Assembly (NCBI GenBank): GCA_007135385.1
Contig: SLIY01000104.1
Coordinates: 1-15,758 of the forward strand
DNA: 15,758 bases
Source: Leptolyngbyaceae cyanobacterium CSSed165cm_216
Lineage (GTDB): Bacteria; Cyanobacteriota; Cyanobacteriia; Phormidesmidales; Phormidesmidaceae
Direction of reading: 5' to 3'
The translations under genes and the position numbers were made by a program. How positions within the stretch are numbered: position 1 is the first letter of the stretch; each line of letters starts with the position of its first letter. Shown here piece after piece: positions 1 to 7,432 of the stretch. The notes beneath the pieces were generated by a model. It was not told the DNA's origin, made no database searches, and saw only the letters and a program-made list of their open reading frames with translations.

Positions 1-50
1 AGTGCAAATGCACCACAGTATCATGGGAGGGCTGACCTTGGGCTCCCCTT

Positions 51-1235
51 ATGGCCATTGTTTCTTCCCACACCGCTGATGATGCCCCCCAGGGACGCAA
101 ATTGGGTTCATCTAAATCTGAGCCATCTAAAGCTAAGGCCAAGCCAGCCCCCCCGGCTGATCAGGCACCGCCCTTATCTTTAGTGAAGGGGGGTGAGATC
201 CAGGCAGACGAGGCCCAGGTAGGGGAGGTCCAGGCGACCGGCGCTACCACCCCCGAGGAGAGCCTACGGCCCCAACGGTTGGCCGATTACATCGGTCAGT
301 CTGCTCTGAAGGAAGTATTGGATATTGCCATCAAGGCGGCCAAGTCTCGACAGGAGCCCCTGGACCATTTGCTGCTGTATGGCCCGCCCGGGTTGGGCAA
401 AACTACCATGGCCCTAATTTTGGCCCAGGAGATGGGAGTGGCCTGCAAAATTACCACCGCCCCTGCCCTAGAACGACCCCGGGATATCGCTGGCCTGCTG
501 GTCAACCTGAAGCCAGGGGATGTCTTGTTTATTGATGAAATTCATCGGCTGCCGCGGGTGACCGAAGAAATTCTCTACCCAGCCATGGAAGACGCCCGAC
601 TCGATATCACCATTGGTAAGGGCCAGTCAGCCCGGACCCGCAGCATTCCCCTCTGTGCGTTTACCCTGGTGGGGGCGACAACTCGGGTAGGGGCCTTAAC
701 CTCGCCTTTGCGCGATCGCTTTGGCTTGATTCAGCGTCTGCGGTTTTATGACATCGACGAGTTGACCCAGATTGTGACTCGCACCGCTGACGTGCTTAAA
801 ACCCCGATTGTAGGGGAGGGAGCGGCCGAAATTGCCCGGCGCGCTCGCGGCACCCCCCGGATAGCCAACCGATTGCTCCGCCGGGTACGCGACTATACCG
901 AAGTAAAAGTGACAGGGCCGATCACTGAGGCGGTTGCGGCGGAAGCGCTGGAATTATTTAACGTGGACCCCTGCGGCCTAGACTGGACCGATCGCCGCCT
1001 GTTGTCAGTGATGATTGAAAACTTTGGCGGTGGCCCCGTGGGCTTAGATACAATGGCGGCCTCCACCGGCGAAGATCCCCAAACCATTGAAGAGGTCTAT
1101 GAGCCCTATCTGATGCAGATTGGCTACCTGCAGCGCACCCCCCGGGGCCGAGTAGTAACACCGGCAGCCCGCCACCATCTAGGCTACGACAGCGATGGTA
1201 ACTCCAGTGGTGATAGCCAAATGACCTTGATCTAA
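51..1235 (+). CDS. ruvB: Holliday junction branch migration ATPase RuvB
   Basis: RuvB is the hexameric AAA+ motor that, with RuvA, drives branch migration of Holliday junctions in recombinational repair in the cytoplasm. Visible motifs: Walker A GPPGLGKT at residues 111-118, Walker B DVLFIDEIHR at 157-166, sensor 1 GATTR at 208-212, the TSPLRDRFG arginine-finger segment just after it, and sensor 2 GTPRIANR at 267-274. A winged-helix C-terminal domain follows (GGPVGLDTMAAS, then YEPYLMQIGYLQRTPRGR). The core begins near residue 70 with ESLRPQRLADYIGQ. The preceding ~70 residues are a Lys/Pro/Ala/Glu-rich low-complexity extension, so the protein is 394 residues against about 335 for the E. coli enzyme; extended N-termini occur in other cyanobacteria. 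ATG at 51 is the first start after an in-frame TGA at 33-35; no well-spaced Shine-Dalgarno is visible. The gene converges on the next one with a 2-base gap. Confidence 0.97.
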   Translation: MAIVSSHTADDAPQGRKLGSSKSEPSKAKAKPAPPADQAPPLSLVKGGEIQADEAQVGEVQATGATTPEESLRPQRLADYIGQSALKEVLDIAIKAAKSRQEPLDHLLLYGPPGLGKTTMALILAQEMGVACKITTAPALERPRDIAGLLVNLKPGDVLFIDEIHRLPRVTEEILYPAMEDARLDITIGKGQSARTRSIPLCAFTLVGATTRVGALTSPLRDRFGLIQRLRFYDIDELTQIVTRTADVLKTPIVGEGAAEIARRARGTPRIANRLLRRVRDYTEVKVTGPITEAVAAEALELFNVDPCGLDWTDRRLLSVMIENFGGGPVGLDTMAASTGEDPQTIEEVYEPYLMQIGYLQRTPRGRVVTPAARHHLGYDSDGNSSGDSQMTLI

Positions 1236-1237
1236 GC

Positions 1238-2275
1238 CTAAGCCGGTTGGCCATTGAGCTGATTCGTGAGCATCATGTCGGCAGGGAGATCAATCACGGC
1301 TTGCATGAGGTTGGTTTGATTTAAGTTAGCCCCGGTCAAATCGGTGCCCAGTAGGTTAGTACCCAGTAGGTTAGCCCCCATCAGATCAGCGTCAGCTAGG
1401 CAGGCTCCCCAAAAGTCGGCATAGCTCAGGTTAGCCCCAGATAAGTTAGCCGATTGCAGATTAATGCCGGTCAGGCGGGCACCACTCAGGTCGGCTCCCC
1501 ACAGATCAGCCCCTGGGGCCAGTCGATAGAGCCCTGGGGGAATTGAAAATCCTTGGGGGAAGCGGGTGTTGTCTGAGTAAAGGGCTCCGTCTAATTGGAC
1601 GTCATCGAGTTGGCAGTCCCGTAAATTAGCCCCAATCAAATTAGCTCGTCGCAGATCGCTATGGCTTAAGTTAGCCCCCCTGAGGTCAGCTAGCATCAAC
1701 GTCGCACTGCGCAGGTCCGCGTAGCGTAGATCGCTATTGGCCAGTAACACACTCAGCAAATTGGCTCGGTTGAGGGTGATGCCAAACAGGTGACACTCGA
1801 CCATCAGGGCACCGCTAAGGTCCGCTTGGGTTAAATCAATGCCACTGAGGTCGCGATCGCGCAAATCCTTAGTAGCCAGATTAACCCCTGGCACCAGATG
1901 CCACATCTTGGCCGTAACCGGGTCAAACCCAGGGGGAAATAGGGTTTCTTGATCGTATAAGGCCCCATCCAGACGCGCCCCAGTTAGATCCGCGTCCACC
2001 AGTACCGCTCCCCGTAAATCGGCCCAGCGTAAGTCGGCTTCAGTTAAGGTAGCCCCTGTGAACTGCGCTTCCTTCAGGGTGGCTCGCTTCAGACTGACTT
2101 TGGTCAAATTCGCCTGCACAAAGTTGCCCCCCCACAGGTCTACCTTGGCCAGGCTCCAGTGGCTTAAATCGACATGGGACAAATCGATGCCGCTGAAGTC
2201 ACGCTCTCCTGCCACAAACGCTGTCCAGAGCTGTTCTAGGGTAACCGTCGTTTCCATTGATTTAACGCTTTGCAT
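1238..2275 (-). CDS. Large pentapeptide-repeat protein, three repeat blocks
   Basis: The 345-residue product consists almost wholly of A(D/N)LXX pentapeptide repeats, which fold as a right-handed quadrilateral beta-helix. Repeats run over residues ~25-105, ~135-230 and ~255-330. Two copies of a non-repeat linker separate the blocks: DGALYDQETLFPPGF (103-117) and DGALYSDNTRFPQGF (229-243), each followed by a hydrophobic stretch (MWHLVPG, LYRLAPG). This linker is common in cyanobacterial members of the family. There is no signal peptide or membrane segment, so it is probably cytoplasmic. A second ATG at codon 7 is also a possible start; no Shine-Dalgarno precedes either. It lies 15 bases downstream of the two-TM gene on the same strand, so the two may be co-transcribed. 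The molecular role is unknown; such proteins are usually structural or protein-binding scaffolds. Confidence 0.93.
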   Translation of the reverse strand: MQSVKSMETTVTLEQLWTAFVAGERDFSGIDLSHVDLSHWSLAKVDLWGGNFVQANLTKVSLKRATLKEAQFTGATLTEADLRWADLRGAVLVDADLTGARLDGALYDQETLFPPGFDPVTAKMWHLVPGVNLATKDLRDRDLSGIDLTQADLSGALMVECHLFGITLNRANLLSVLLANSDLRYADLRSATLMLADLRGANLSHSDLRRANLIGANLRDCQLDDVQLDGALYSDNTRFPQGFSIPPGLYRLAPGADLWGADLSGARLTGINLQSANLSGANLSYADFWGACLADADLMGANLLGTNLLGTDLTGANLNQTNLMQAVIDLPADMMLTNQLNGQPA

Positions 2276-2290
2276 AACAGCTAGGGTGGA

Positions 2291-3031
2291 CTAGAAAAAG
2301 TTGCTTTGACGAACCCAAACGCCATAGCCAAGACTGTCTTGAGTGGCGATCGCGGGTCTACCTTGCTGCTCTAACCAAACCAACAAGTGTTGAGCTTTTT
2401 CCAAAGTGGGCCGGTGGCGATAGAAACTGTAGGCTATCCCCCCCACTCGAATGACGAGTTGCTGTTGCTGGTCATCCCCAGCCATACGCTGAATCTGGTG
2501 GTCTGCTAAGGGAGTAGCTAGGATCCCTGATAGGGTAAGCTCAGCCTCCTGCTGACTCAACTGAGACCAGTCTAAGGGCGGTGGGTTATCTAAAACACCA
2601 GGGGCGGCACCCCTAGAATCCCAGGGGACTGAGGGATCGACTAGAGCAGCATGATCTGGGGGAGTTGTCTCATGAGACATCTGATCTAAAGGGACAGACC
2701 ACGGTTCAGCGGCTTCTGGATCGCTTGGTAGGAGTTGGTTGAGCAGAGCTTGTTGGTGCTGGGTGCGCGACTGTTGCACCCGCATCACTTTAGCGGTGCC
2801 CACCCCAATGGCAACACTACCCAGAATGGAGAAGCCAACGTAGCGAATCGAGACTTCCTTATGGTCTACCGTGGTGAGAGCTGGGGTAACCCACCCCCTG
2901 ATGGGCTCTGGCAGCCTGGCGACCAGCCGTGAGGTGTTGGCCGAGGCCATCGGCCAGGTGAAGAGGGCAAACCCAGTGCTGGCGGCAAGCAGGGCGGGGA
3001 GTACGATGTGACGAAAGGGAGAGCGCGGCAT
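2291..3031 (-). CDS. Hypothetical protein with two N-terminal TM segments
   Basis: I do not recognise this family. From the ATG at 3031 the product has 246 residues: a basic N-terminus (MPRSPFRH), a hydrophobic helix at about 8-29, a second at about 63-82 (FSILGSVAIGVGTAKVM), a Gln-rich stretch, an acidic/proline-rich linker, and a folded C-terminal domain of roughly 80 residues beginning LTLSGILATPLADHQIQ and ending WVRQSNFF. The C-terminal part (VIRVGGIAYSFYRHRPTLEKAQHLLVWLEQQGRPAIATQDSLGYGVWV) looks like a small alpha/beta domain. The frame stays open upstream to a TTG at 3067, which would add 12 residues; ATG is preferred because it gives a cleaner membrane-targeting N-terminus. It is probably the first gene of a two-gene unit with the pentapeptide gene. 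Confidence 0.8.
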   Translation of the reverse strand: MPRSPFRHIVLPALLAASTGFALFTWPMASANTSRLVARLPEPIRGWVTPALTTVDHKEVSIRYVGFSILGSVAIGVGTAKVMRVQQSRTQHQQALLNQLLPSDPEAAEPWSVPLDQMSHETTPPDHAALVDPSVPWDSRGAAPGVLDNPPPLDWSQLSQQEAELTLSGILATPLADHQIQRMAGDDQQQQLVIRVGGIAYSFYRHRPTLEKAQHLLVWLEQQGRPAIATQDSLGYGVWVRQSNFF

Positions 3032-3308
3032 AAACAGAGAACCGATAATACTAAAGGGGGAGCTCAACCATTGGGCCTAACTACGCTTGTAGGCTTGCGC
3101 TTAGCCTAAGCCACTTATGTCAAAGAATATGCAAATTCATCGGTAGGGATCTGTGATTCTTTGATGAAACCTTACCGCCATATCCGTAGAATCACGTAAA
3201 GCTGCACGGACTTCATTCATCTCCCCGTTAATCACATCAGAACTTTATGTCCGACCTCCTGATAGTCCAGCCTCAATCCTGTAAGGTCAAGGGTAAGTCT
3301 GGCAGTAT

Positions 3309-4043
3309 ATGGCTATGCGTTGGAATATTTTGATCACCTTGCTGGTCTTGGCGACAGCCGTTACCCCAGCGGTTTGGAGAATTGCCCAGCAGCAGTTAAT
3401 CCAACATCAGCCCCCTGAACCAGCTCTGGTATTACCCCAAGGAACACCGGTAGCAAATCGCACAATGACATCCTGCCAGGCCTGCGACCTAACAGCCGCC
3501 AACCTTAGCCATCAGGATCTAAGCCGCCAAAACTTCCAAGATGCCATTTTGGTTGAGGCCAACTTAACGGATACCCAATTAATTAATGCCGTGCTGCACC
3601 GGGCTAATTTGCAGCGAGCTACCCTGCAACGGGCTAACCTACAGGGGGCCGACCTGTCAGAAGCACAGCTCAGCCAGGCCGATCTGTCCCAGGCCCAACT
3701 GCTCCAGGCCAGTCTGGTTAAAGGGGATCTCAGCCAGGCCATCCTGAGTCAAGCTGAACTGCGAGATGCCGCCCTCTGCTCGGCCCAACTGATCCAGGCG
3801 GATCTGTCGGAGGCCAGTTTATACGGGGCAATTTTGCAAGACGCCGACCTTTCCCAGGCTGATCTCAGGGGGGCTGATTTGCGCTATGCCGACCTGTACC
3901 GGGCCAACCTAGACCAGGCCAATTTGTCTGGGGCTCGGCTGGACTTTGCTACGATGCCCGACGGTAGCACCTACAACCAGGGCTATATCCGGACAGTCAA
4001 TCCATCCCAGGGGTGTGACCCGACCGCTACAGATGAAGGTTAA
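3309..4043 (+). CDS. Membrane-anchored or exported pentapeptide-repeat protein
   Basis: The 244-residue product starts with a hydrophobic segment (residues ~6-23) that can act as signal peptide or membrane anchor. A short linker carries a Cys pair, C56 and C59 (TSCQACDL), at the entry to the repeats. The pentapeptide region spans roughly 60-215 and is unusually rich in glutamine (LSQADLSQAQL and similar). A further Cys lies near the C-terminus (SQGCDP). The N-terminus places the beta-helix outside the cytoplasm, unlike the larger pentapeptide protein nearby. ATG at 3309 is used; ATG at 3315 (codon 3) is equally plausible. It is divergent from the minus-strand unit ending at 3031 and tail-to-tail with the lipoprotein gene. 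Function unknown. Confidence 0.9.
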   Translation: MAMRWNILITLLVLATAVTPAVWRIAQQQLIQHQPPEPALVLPQGTPVANRTMTSCQACDLTAANLSHQDLSRQNFQDAILVEANLTDTQLINAVLHRANLQRATLQRANLQGADLSEAQLSQADLSQAQLLQASLVKGDLSQAILSQAELRDAALCSAQLIQADLSEASLYGAILQDADLSQADLRGADLRYADLYRANLDQANLSGARLDFATMPDGSTYNQGYIRTVNPSQGCDPTATDEG

Positions 4044-4078
4044 CCTGGCCCCCTTATTCATGACCTGGGGGAAATGCC

Positions 4079-4153
4079 GGTCATTCTCGTAGAAACGGAA
4101 ATTTACCTGAAGTAGCCTACTGTCGAGTGGATGCCCGTCTACGCGGGAATGAG
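4079..4153. repeat. Inverted pair of short palindromic repeats (REPIN-like)
   Basis: The copy at about 4128-4153 contains ATGCCC, eight bases, then GGGAAT and GA. This is one base from the widespread ATTCCC-N8-GGGAAT intergenic palindrome. At 4079-4098 a diverged copy lies in the opposite orientation: TCATTC, GTAGA and CGG match the reverse complement of the first copy in the same order, with small indels. Between them is a small perfect palindrome (AGTAG-C-CTACT, about 4111-4121). The whole can fold into a long imperfect cruciform between two convergent genes, where it could also act as a bidirectional transcription end. Being part of a genome-wide family is inference; no other copy was seen in this window. 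Confidence 0.5.
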
Positions 4154-4197
4154 ACAGCCGCTCGCTTCCACCTTGGTGAATATCCAGGTTGGATACG

Positions 4198-4932
4198 TTA
4201 TTGTAAATACTCTTGAGGTGTAGGCAGGGCGTTGGTTTGACGCTGATCTTCGGGCTCTAGGGTATAGGGAAGGGGCGGCTCGGGTACCAGTAAGTAGCGA
4301 TCGCCCCAGCCACCATTAGACCGTAGGGCTAGTTCATCGGGGGGGGTCGTAGATCCGACGGGTAACCCTACTGTTAAGGATTGCTCAACCCAGAGAAACG
4401 GTTCTCCACTGTCTGTCACCCGCACCAGAGAAGCCGGAGGATGAAAGTTCGATGGCTCTCGACTAGCGGCGGCGGCGATCAGGTGGCGGGGGGCCAGGGT
4501 AATGGCGAACTGTACTGTTTCCTGGGGGGTAGCGTCCAGGTTGAGGGCCTGATTCTGGATCTGCCAGGCTTCTTGGTAGCGACCGTCCGCCGCTACTTGC
4601 CAGAGAGAGAGGCGAGATTCCCACCGACCTTGGCTGACGGTAACAGGCTGATAAGCCAGAATGGAGTAGGTGGGCGTTTCAGACTGCCCCAGCAGATGGT
4701 CTGGATTTAACCGCCTCAGGGCAACCGCCATCAGTCGGGTGTCGTCTGGTAAGTTAGTGTCCCCAGTCAGTTCAAATGTCCCTTGTTCCAGCGGCTTAGC
4801 GGTCAGGGTGAGGAGCGTGGTCTCTGGGGATTGACCTAGGCCAGGGATGACTACTTGGTGACACCCAGTTACTAGCAGCAACATGCCCACAGCAGCCCAG
4901 GACTTGCAAACGATCGACATAGTCATAGGCAC
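4198..4932 (-). CDS. Putative lipoprotein, unknown function
   Basis: The N-terminus has a lipoprotein signal: a short n-region, a hydrophobic stretch (AAVGMLLL) and a lipobox LVTGC, with the acylated Cys at residue 24. The mature part (~220 residues) has alternating hydrophobic and polar segments suggestive of a beta-sandwich (FELTGDTNLPDDTRLMAVALRRL, VSQGRWESRLSLW, VQFAITLAPRHLIAAA) and a proline-rich tail. I do not recognise the family. The GTG at 4932 is preferred because AGGA lies six bases upstream of it; ATGs at codons 3 and 5 would keep the lipobox. It is transcribed toward the REPIN-like element and away from the bcs operon, so it is probably not part of that operon. Confidence 0.8.
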   Translation of the reverse strand: MPMTMSIVCKSWAAVGMLLLVTGCHQVVIPGLGQSPETTLLTLTAKPLEQGTFELTGDTNLPDDTRLMAVALRRLNPDHLLGQSETPTYSILAYQPVTVSQGRWESRLSLWQVAADGRYQEAWQIQNQALNLDATPQETVQFAITLAPRHLIAAAASREPSNFHPPASLVRVTDSGEPFLWVEQSLTVGLPVGSTTPPDELALRSNGGWGDRYLLVPEPPLPYTLEPEDQRQTNALPTPQEYLQ

Positions 4933-5517
4933 AAAATTTCCTGCCTTAAGTGGTTATCCGGCGATCGAGAGCCGCCATATCCAATAAATCACGGATTGAT
5001 TGGGGCATCAGTTACAGCACAATTCTTCTAGAGCTCTTCATAAAAACAGGTACTTATAGAGCAATTCTTTACTGTAATTTTGCTGCAATCACTTCTTGCC
5101 TGCCATTTATCGCCTAACATTGAGATAATTCAGGAAATAATGTGTTGCAGCTGACAACAAATGATTGCATTTTTCCGAAGTAACAGGATCGCCTACGCCA
5201 AATCTACATTCATCAACATAACGGGAATAGCTGTGAGCCCGAACCCCAAACTGCGACCCATAAACCATGAATGCCGTAAGCCTGAATTATGGGAAATTGA
5301 TCAAAATTTATCCTGACGGATAGAAAAGCAACTGTATATAGAATCAGTGCTTAAGTTGAACCATTGCATGATATTTGCTATTCCCTCCAGCAGGGGCGAG
5401 CTCTTAGGATAGGCTCCTTAAGTTGGCTGGGCATTAGGCCCAACAGGGAGTTATCAAAGAGATAGCTAATAGAATGCCCTCCTGAAATTGTTGCTCAATT
5501 CATCAACATGTCAGCCA

Positions 5518-5549
5518 GTACTATGGTGCCCTACAGGATATCATAGTAC
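5518..5549. repeat. 8-bp perfect inverted repeat with 16-nt spacer
   Basis: GTACTATG at 5518-5525 is the exact reverse complement of CATAGTAC at 5542-5549. The half-site centres are 24 bases apart, which could suit a dimeric DNA-binding protein, or the repeat could form an RNA hairpin. No T-tract follows on either strand, so it is not an intrinsic terminator. Confidence 0.45.
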
Positions 5550-5662
5550 CAGCTGGAAAGATCTGGCTACCTTTGTCGAGGGTTATCAAATTCCAGGTGT
5601 TAGGTATCAGGAATGGATATCCATATCAAGCCTAGATTCGGACTTTAATTTGGTTTAGACAG

Positions 5663-5701
5663 GTTTCGAGGCAGGTATTTTATCTACCTAGCCTCAAAAA
5701 C
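5663..5701. repeat. Imperfect inverted repeat, about 13 paired bases
   Basis: GTTT, GAGGC and GGTA (5663-5677) pair with TACC, GCCTC and AAAC (5685-5701) around a 7-base loop, with small bulges. It is a candidate hairpin in a long leader of the bcs operon. It lacks a downstream T-tract on either strand. Confidence 0.4.
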
Positions 5702-5979
5702 AAATCGATCAAACTTTTTATTTATACTGAAGTTTGTAAATCTATGATTTGCTGATTAAAAATAAAGCACTAATTTGTAATTTTTGACGTCTATTCAGTT
5801 TGAAAGCAATTAATTAGCAGTGGAGCGACATCAAGACTTGGCCTATCTGAGTTTAATGATCTGCCTGCTGCACAGGGGCTATATTTTGGCCTGGTGCTAG
5901 AACGGTTGTATCACTCACCTTCCCCATAACTTGGAATCGGCTGGAACCTTTCCCTTGACTAATTTATGTTTCGATATAC

Positions 5980-5985
5980 AGGGAG
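5980..5985 (+). promoter_or_regulatory. Shine-Dalgarno that sets the barrel gene start
   Basis: AGGGAG lies seven bases before the ATG at 5993 and decides for that start. The in-frame ATG at 5966 has no such site and would put nine extra residues before the signal peptide. Confidence 0.7.
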
Positions 5986-5992
5986 TTTTCCT

Positions 5993-7432
5993 ATGGCCAA
6001 CTGGATGGCACTAGGCTGCGGCCTGGGCCTTGGAATCATGGGCGCTGCCTCGTCATTGCCAGTGGCGCAAGCCGCCACGCCCCCCGATGACGACGGGCCA
6101 TTAATCGTATCCCCGCTGGGACTGGAGGTGGGAAGAATACCATTTTTAGATGATAAGGCTGAACCTGAAAAAGCATGGCCGGGGCTGGGGCAAGGGGGTC
6201 TGAAACAGCCCCCCGGAGCATCAACATCGCCGACACTTGAGTCGTTGCCGCCTGACCACGAAGTGGCACCCGTGATGTCACCCCTGATGACGGCTGAGGC
6301 GATCGCCGAGGTGGATGGGGACTCGGTCGTGGCGGCTGATGACGCCTTAGCCTCCTCGGCGATCAGTTCAACCAGCTTAAGCGCAATGCCAACCCCTGAG
6401 TTTGAGTCAGGTCGGCCTCGAGAATCTCAAGCAATCAGCACCCCAGCGGAGCGATCGCAAGGGTTTGGCCAGGCCGCCTACTTGCAGCAGGGGGACGAGG
6501 GATCGGCCCGGTTGCGGGGGGGTGTCATCTATGGGCTCAGCCCGTCGGTGTTGGCCGGGGTCACCGTGGATTTAAGTACGGGTGAGGCATTTTCAGACCA
6601 TGACCAGACTGGCTTAAGTCTGAATGAGTTGTACCTGACCGCCTCTCCAGCCCACCGGCCAGAGCTACGGCTGACCGCCGGGCTAATGGATTTGACCTCG
6701 TACCTAGACCGCAACAGCTTTGCCAAAGACTCGCTGACCCATTTTTTTAATCCGGTATTTCAGACGAATCCGGCCTTGAGTGCCACCAACCTGTCATCCC
6801 GTCCGGGGGCTTTAATTAACTGGACCCCGGTGGACGCACTATCACTCACGGCAACCACCTTTTCCTCCCGGCGAGGATTGGGGAATTTTTCCCTAGATTC
6901 CTTTGCTGGGGAGGTGGGGGTGCGGTGGGGCAATGCCATTGTCCGGGGCACCTACGTTACCTCCCGAGACTCGGGGCAGGGGGATGGCTTTCAGGAAATT
7001 TTTGCTACCGATCGGGGCGGCGGTGAGGTTGGCCCCCGTCTGGGCGATCGCGAAACTGGATTTGGCCTTAACGCCGAAGTGTTCATCCCTGGCTTAGAAC
7101 TGGGCGTTTTTGGCCGCTATGGCTGGTACACCAACCAAGCCCTGGGGGCCAGTGGGCAAACCTACAGCGTTGGGGTTAATCGGCTGGATGTCTTGCGGGC
7201 AGGCGATCGCCTGGGGCTGGGCTATGGTCGTCAGCTGTCCAACTCGGCCCTACGCCAGGCCAGCGGCAACCCGGTGCCCGACGTCTGGGAACTGTTTTAC
7301 GACACCAAAATCATCGATAACCTGCGGGCTGGGGTCAGCCTGCAACAGCGTAACGCCTGGACCGAAACCTACCTGGGGTTTCGGCTGCGCTATGACCTGG
7401 TCTGGAATCCATTCGGGAGGGCCACAGAATGA
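5993..7432 (+). CDS. Outer-membrane porin-like beta-barrel of the bcs operon
   Basis: Probable outer-membrane exit channel of the cellulose secretion machine. From ATG 5993 the product has 479 residues: a signal peptide ending near VAQA (residue ~27), a ~140-residue acidic, Pro/Ser/Ala-rich linker (28-170), then a region of alternating amphipathic strands (about 172-479) typical of a barrel. Residues 224-246 (LRLTAGLMDLTSYLDRNSFAKD) resemble the OprB/carbohydrate-porin signature in which a Gly-x-hydrophobic-Asp-Leu-Thr strand is followed by Tyr-hydrophobic-Asp-x-Asn-x-Phe-Ala. Later strands include FGLNAEVFIPGLELGVFGRYGWYT and LGFRLRYDLVW. It is the first gene of the operon and overlaps the TPR gene by ATGA, implying coupled translation. 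In proteobacterial BcsC, barrel and TPRs are one polypeptide; here they are separate. Whether the barrel is homologous to the BcsC C-terminal domain or a recruited porin is undecided; the motif favours a porin. Confidence 0.8.
   Translation: MANWMALGCGLGLGIMGAASSLPVAQAATPPDDDGPLIVSPLGLEVGRIPFLDDKAEPEKAWPGLGQGGLKQPPGASTSPTLESLPPDHEVAPVMSPLMTAEAIAEVDGDSVVAADDALASSAISSTSLSAMPTPEFESGRPRESQAISTPAERSQGFGQAAYLQQGDEGSARLRGGVIYGLSPSVLAGVTVDLSTGEAFSDHDQTGLSLNELYLTASPAHRPELRLTAGLMDLTSYLDRNSFAKDSLTHFFNPVFQTNPALSATNLSSRPGALINWTPVDALSLTATTFSSRRGLGNFSLDSFAGEVGVRWGNAIVRGTYVTSRDSGQGDGFQEIFATDRGGGEVGPRLGDRETGFGLNAEVFIPGLELGVFGRYGWYTNQALGASGQTYSVGVNRLDVLRAGDRLGLGYGRQLSNSALRQASGNPVPDVWELFYDTKIIDNLRAGVSLQQRNAWTETYLGFRLRYDLVWNPFGRATE
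7415..7420 (+). promoter_or_regulatory. Shine-Dalgarno of the TPR gene
   Basis: GGGAGG inside the last codons of the barrel gene lies eight bases before the ATG at 7429. It allows re-initiation at the ATGA overlap. Confidence 0.65.

Larger units (their letters stand above)
4933..5992. other. AT-rich intergenic region upstream of the bcs operon
   Basis: About 1 kb with no credible coding sequence and no tRNA or CRISPR pattern. It is visibly more AT-rich than its neighbours and sits between divergent genes, so it should contain the promoters of both. Possible but weak promoter matches on the plus strand are CTGACG-N16-TATATA (5313-5340) and an isolated TATACT at 5723-5728. Several inverted repeats are present: TGGGC-N5-GCCCA at 5428-5442, an 8-bp repeat at 5518-5549, the 12-bp palindrome ATGGATATCCAT at 5613-5624, and an imperfect 13-bp repeat at 5663-5701. 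A long structured 5' leader, regulator sites, or a small non-coding RNA are all possible; none is shown. Confidence 0.6.

Noticed and set aside
3090..3108. TAGGCT-N7-AGCCTA hairpin upstream of the two-TM gene
   Set aside because: Six base pairs in a short divergent promoter region is close to chance level, and no regulator motif is recognisable.
4381..4710. Plus-strand 109-residue open frame
   Set aside because: It is antisense within the lipoprotein gene, whose lipobox and ribosome site make it the real coding strand.
5580..5610. tRNA T-arm-like string (GGTTATCAAATTCC)
   Set aside because: No acceptor, D or anticodon arm could be placed around it, and the match to GGTTCRANNCC is imperfect.
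5966..5992. Upstream ATG for the barrel gene
   Set aside because: No Shine-Dalgarno precedes it, whereas AGGGAG sits seven bases before ATG 5993, which also starts directly at a clean signal peptide.
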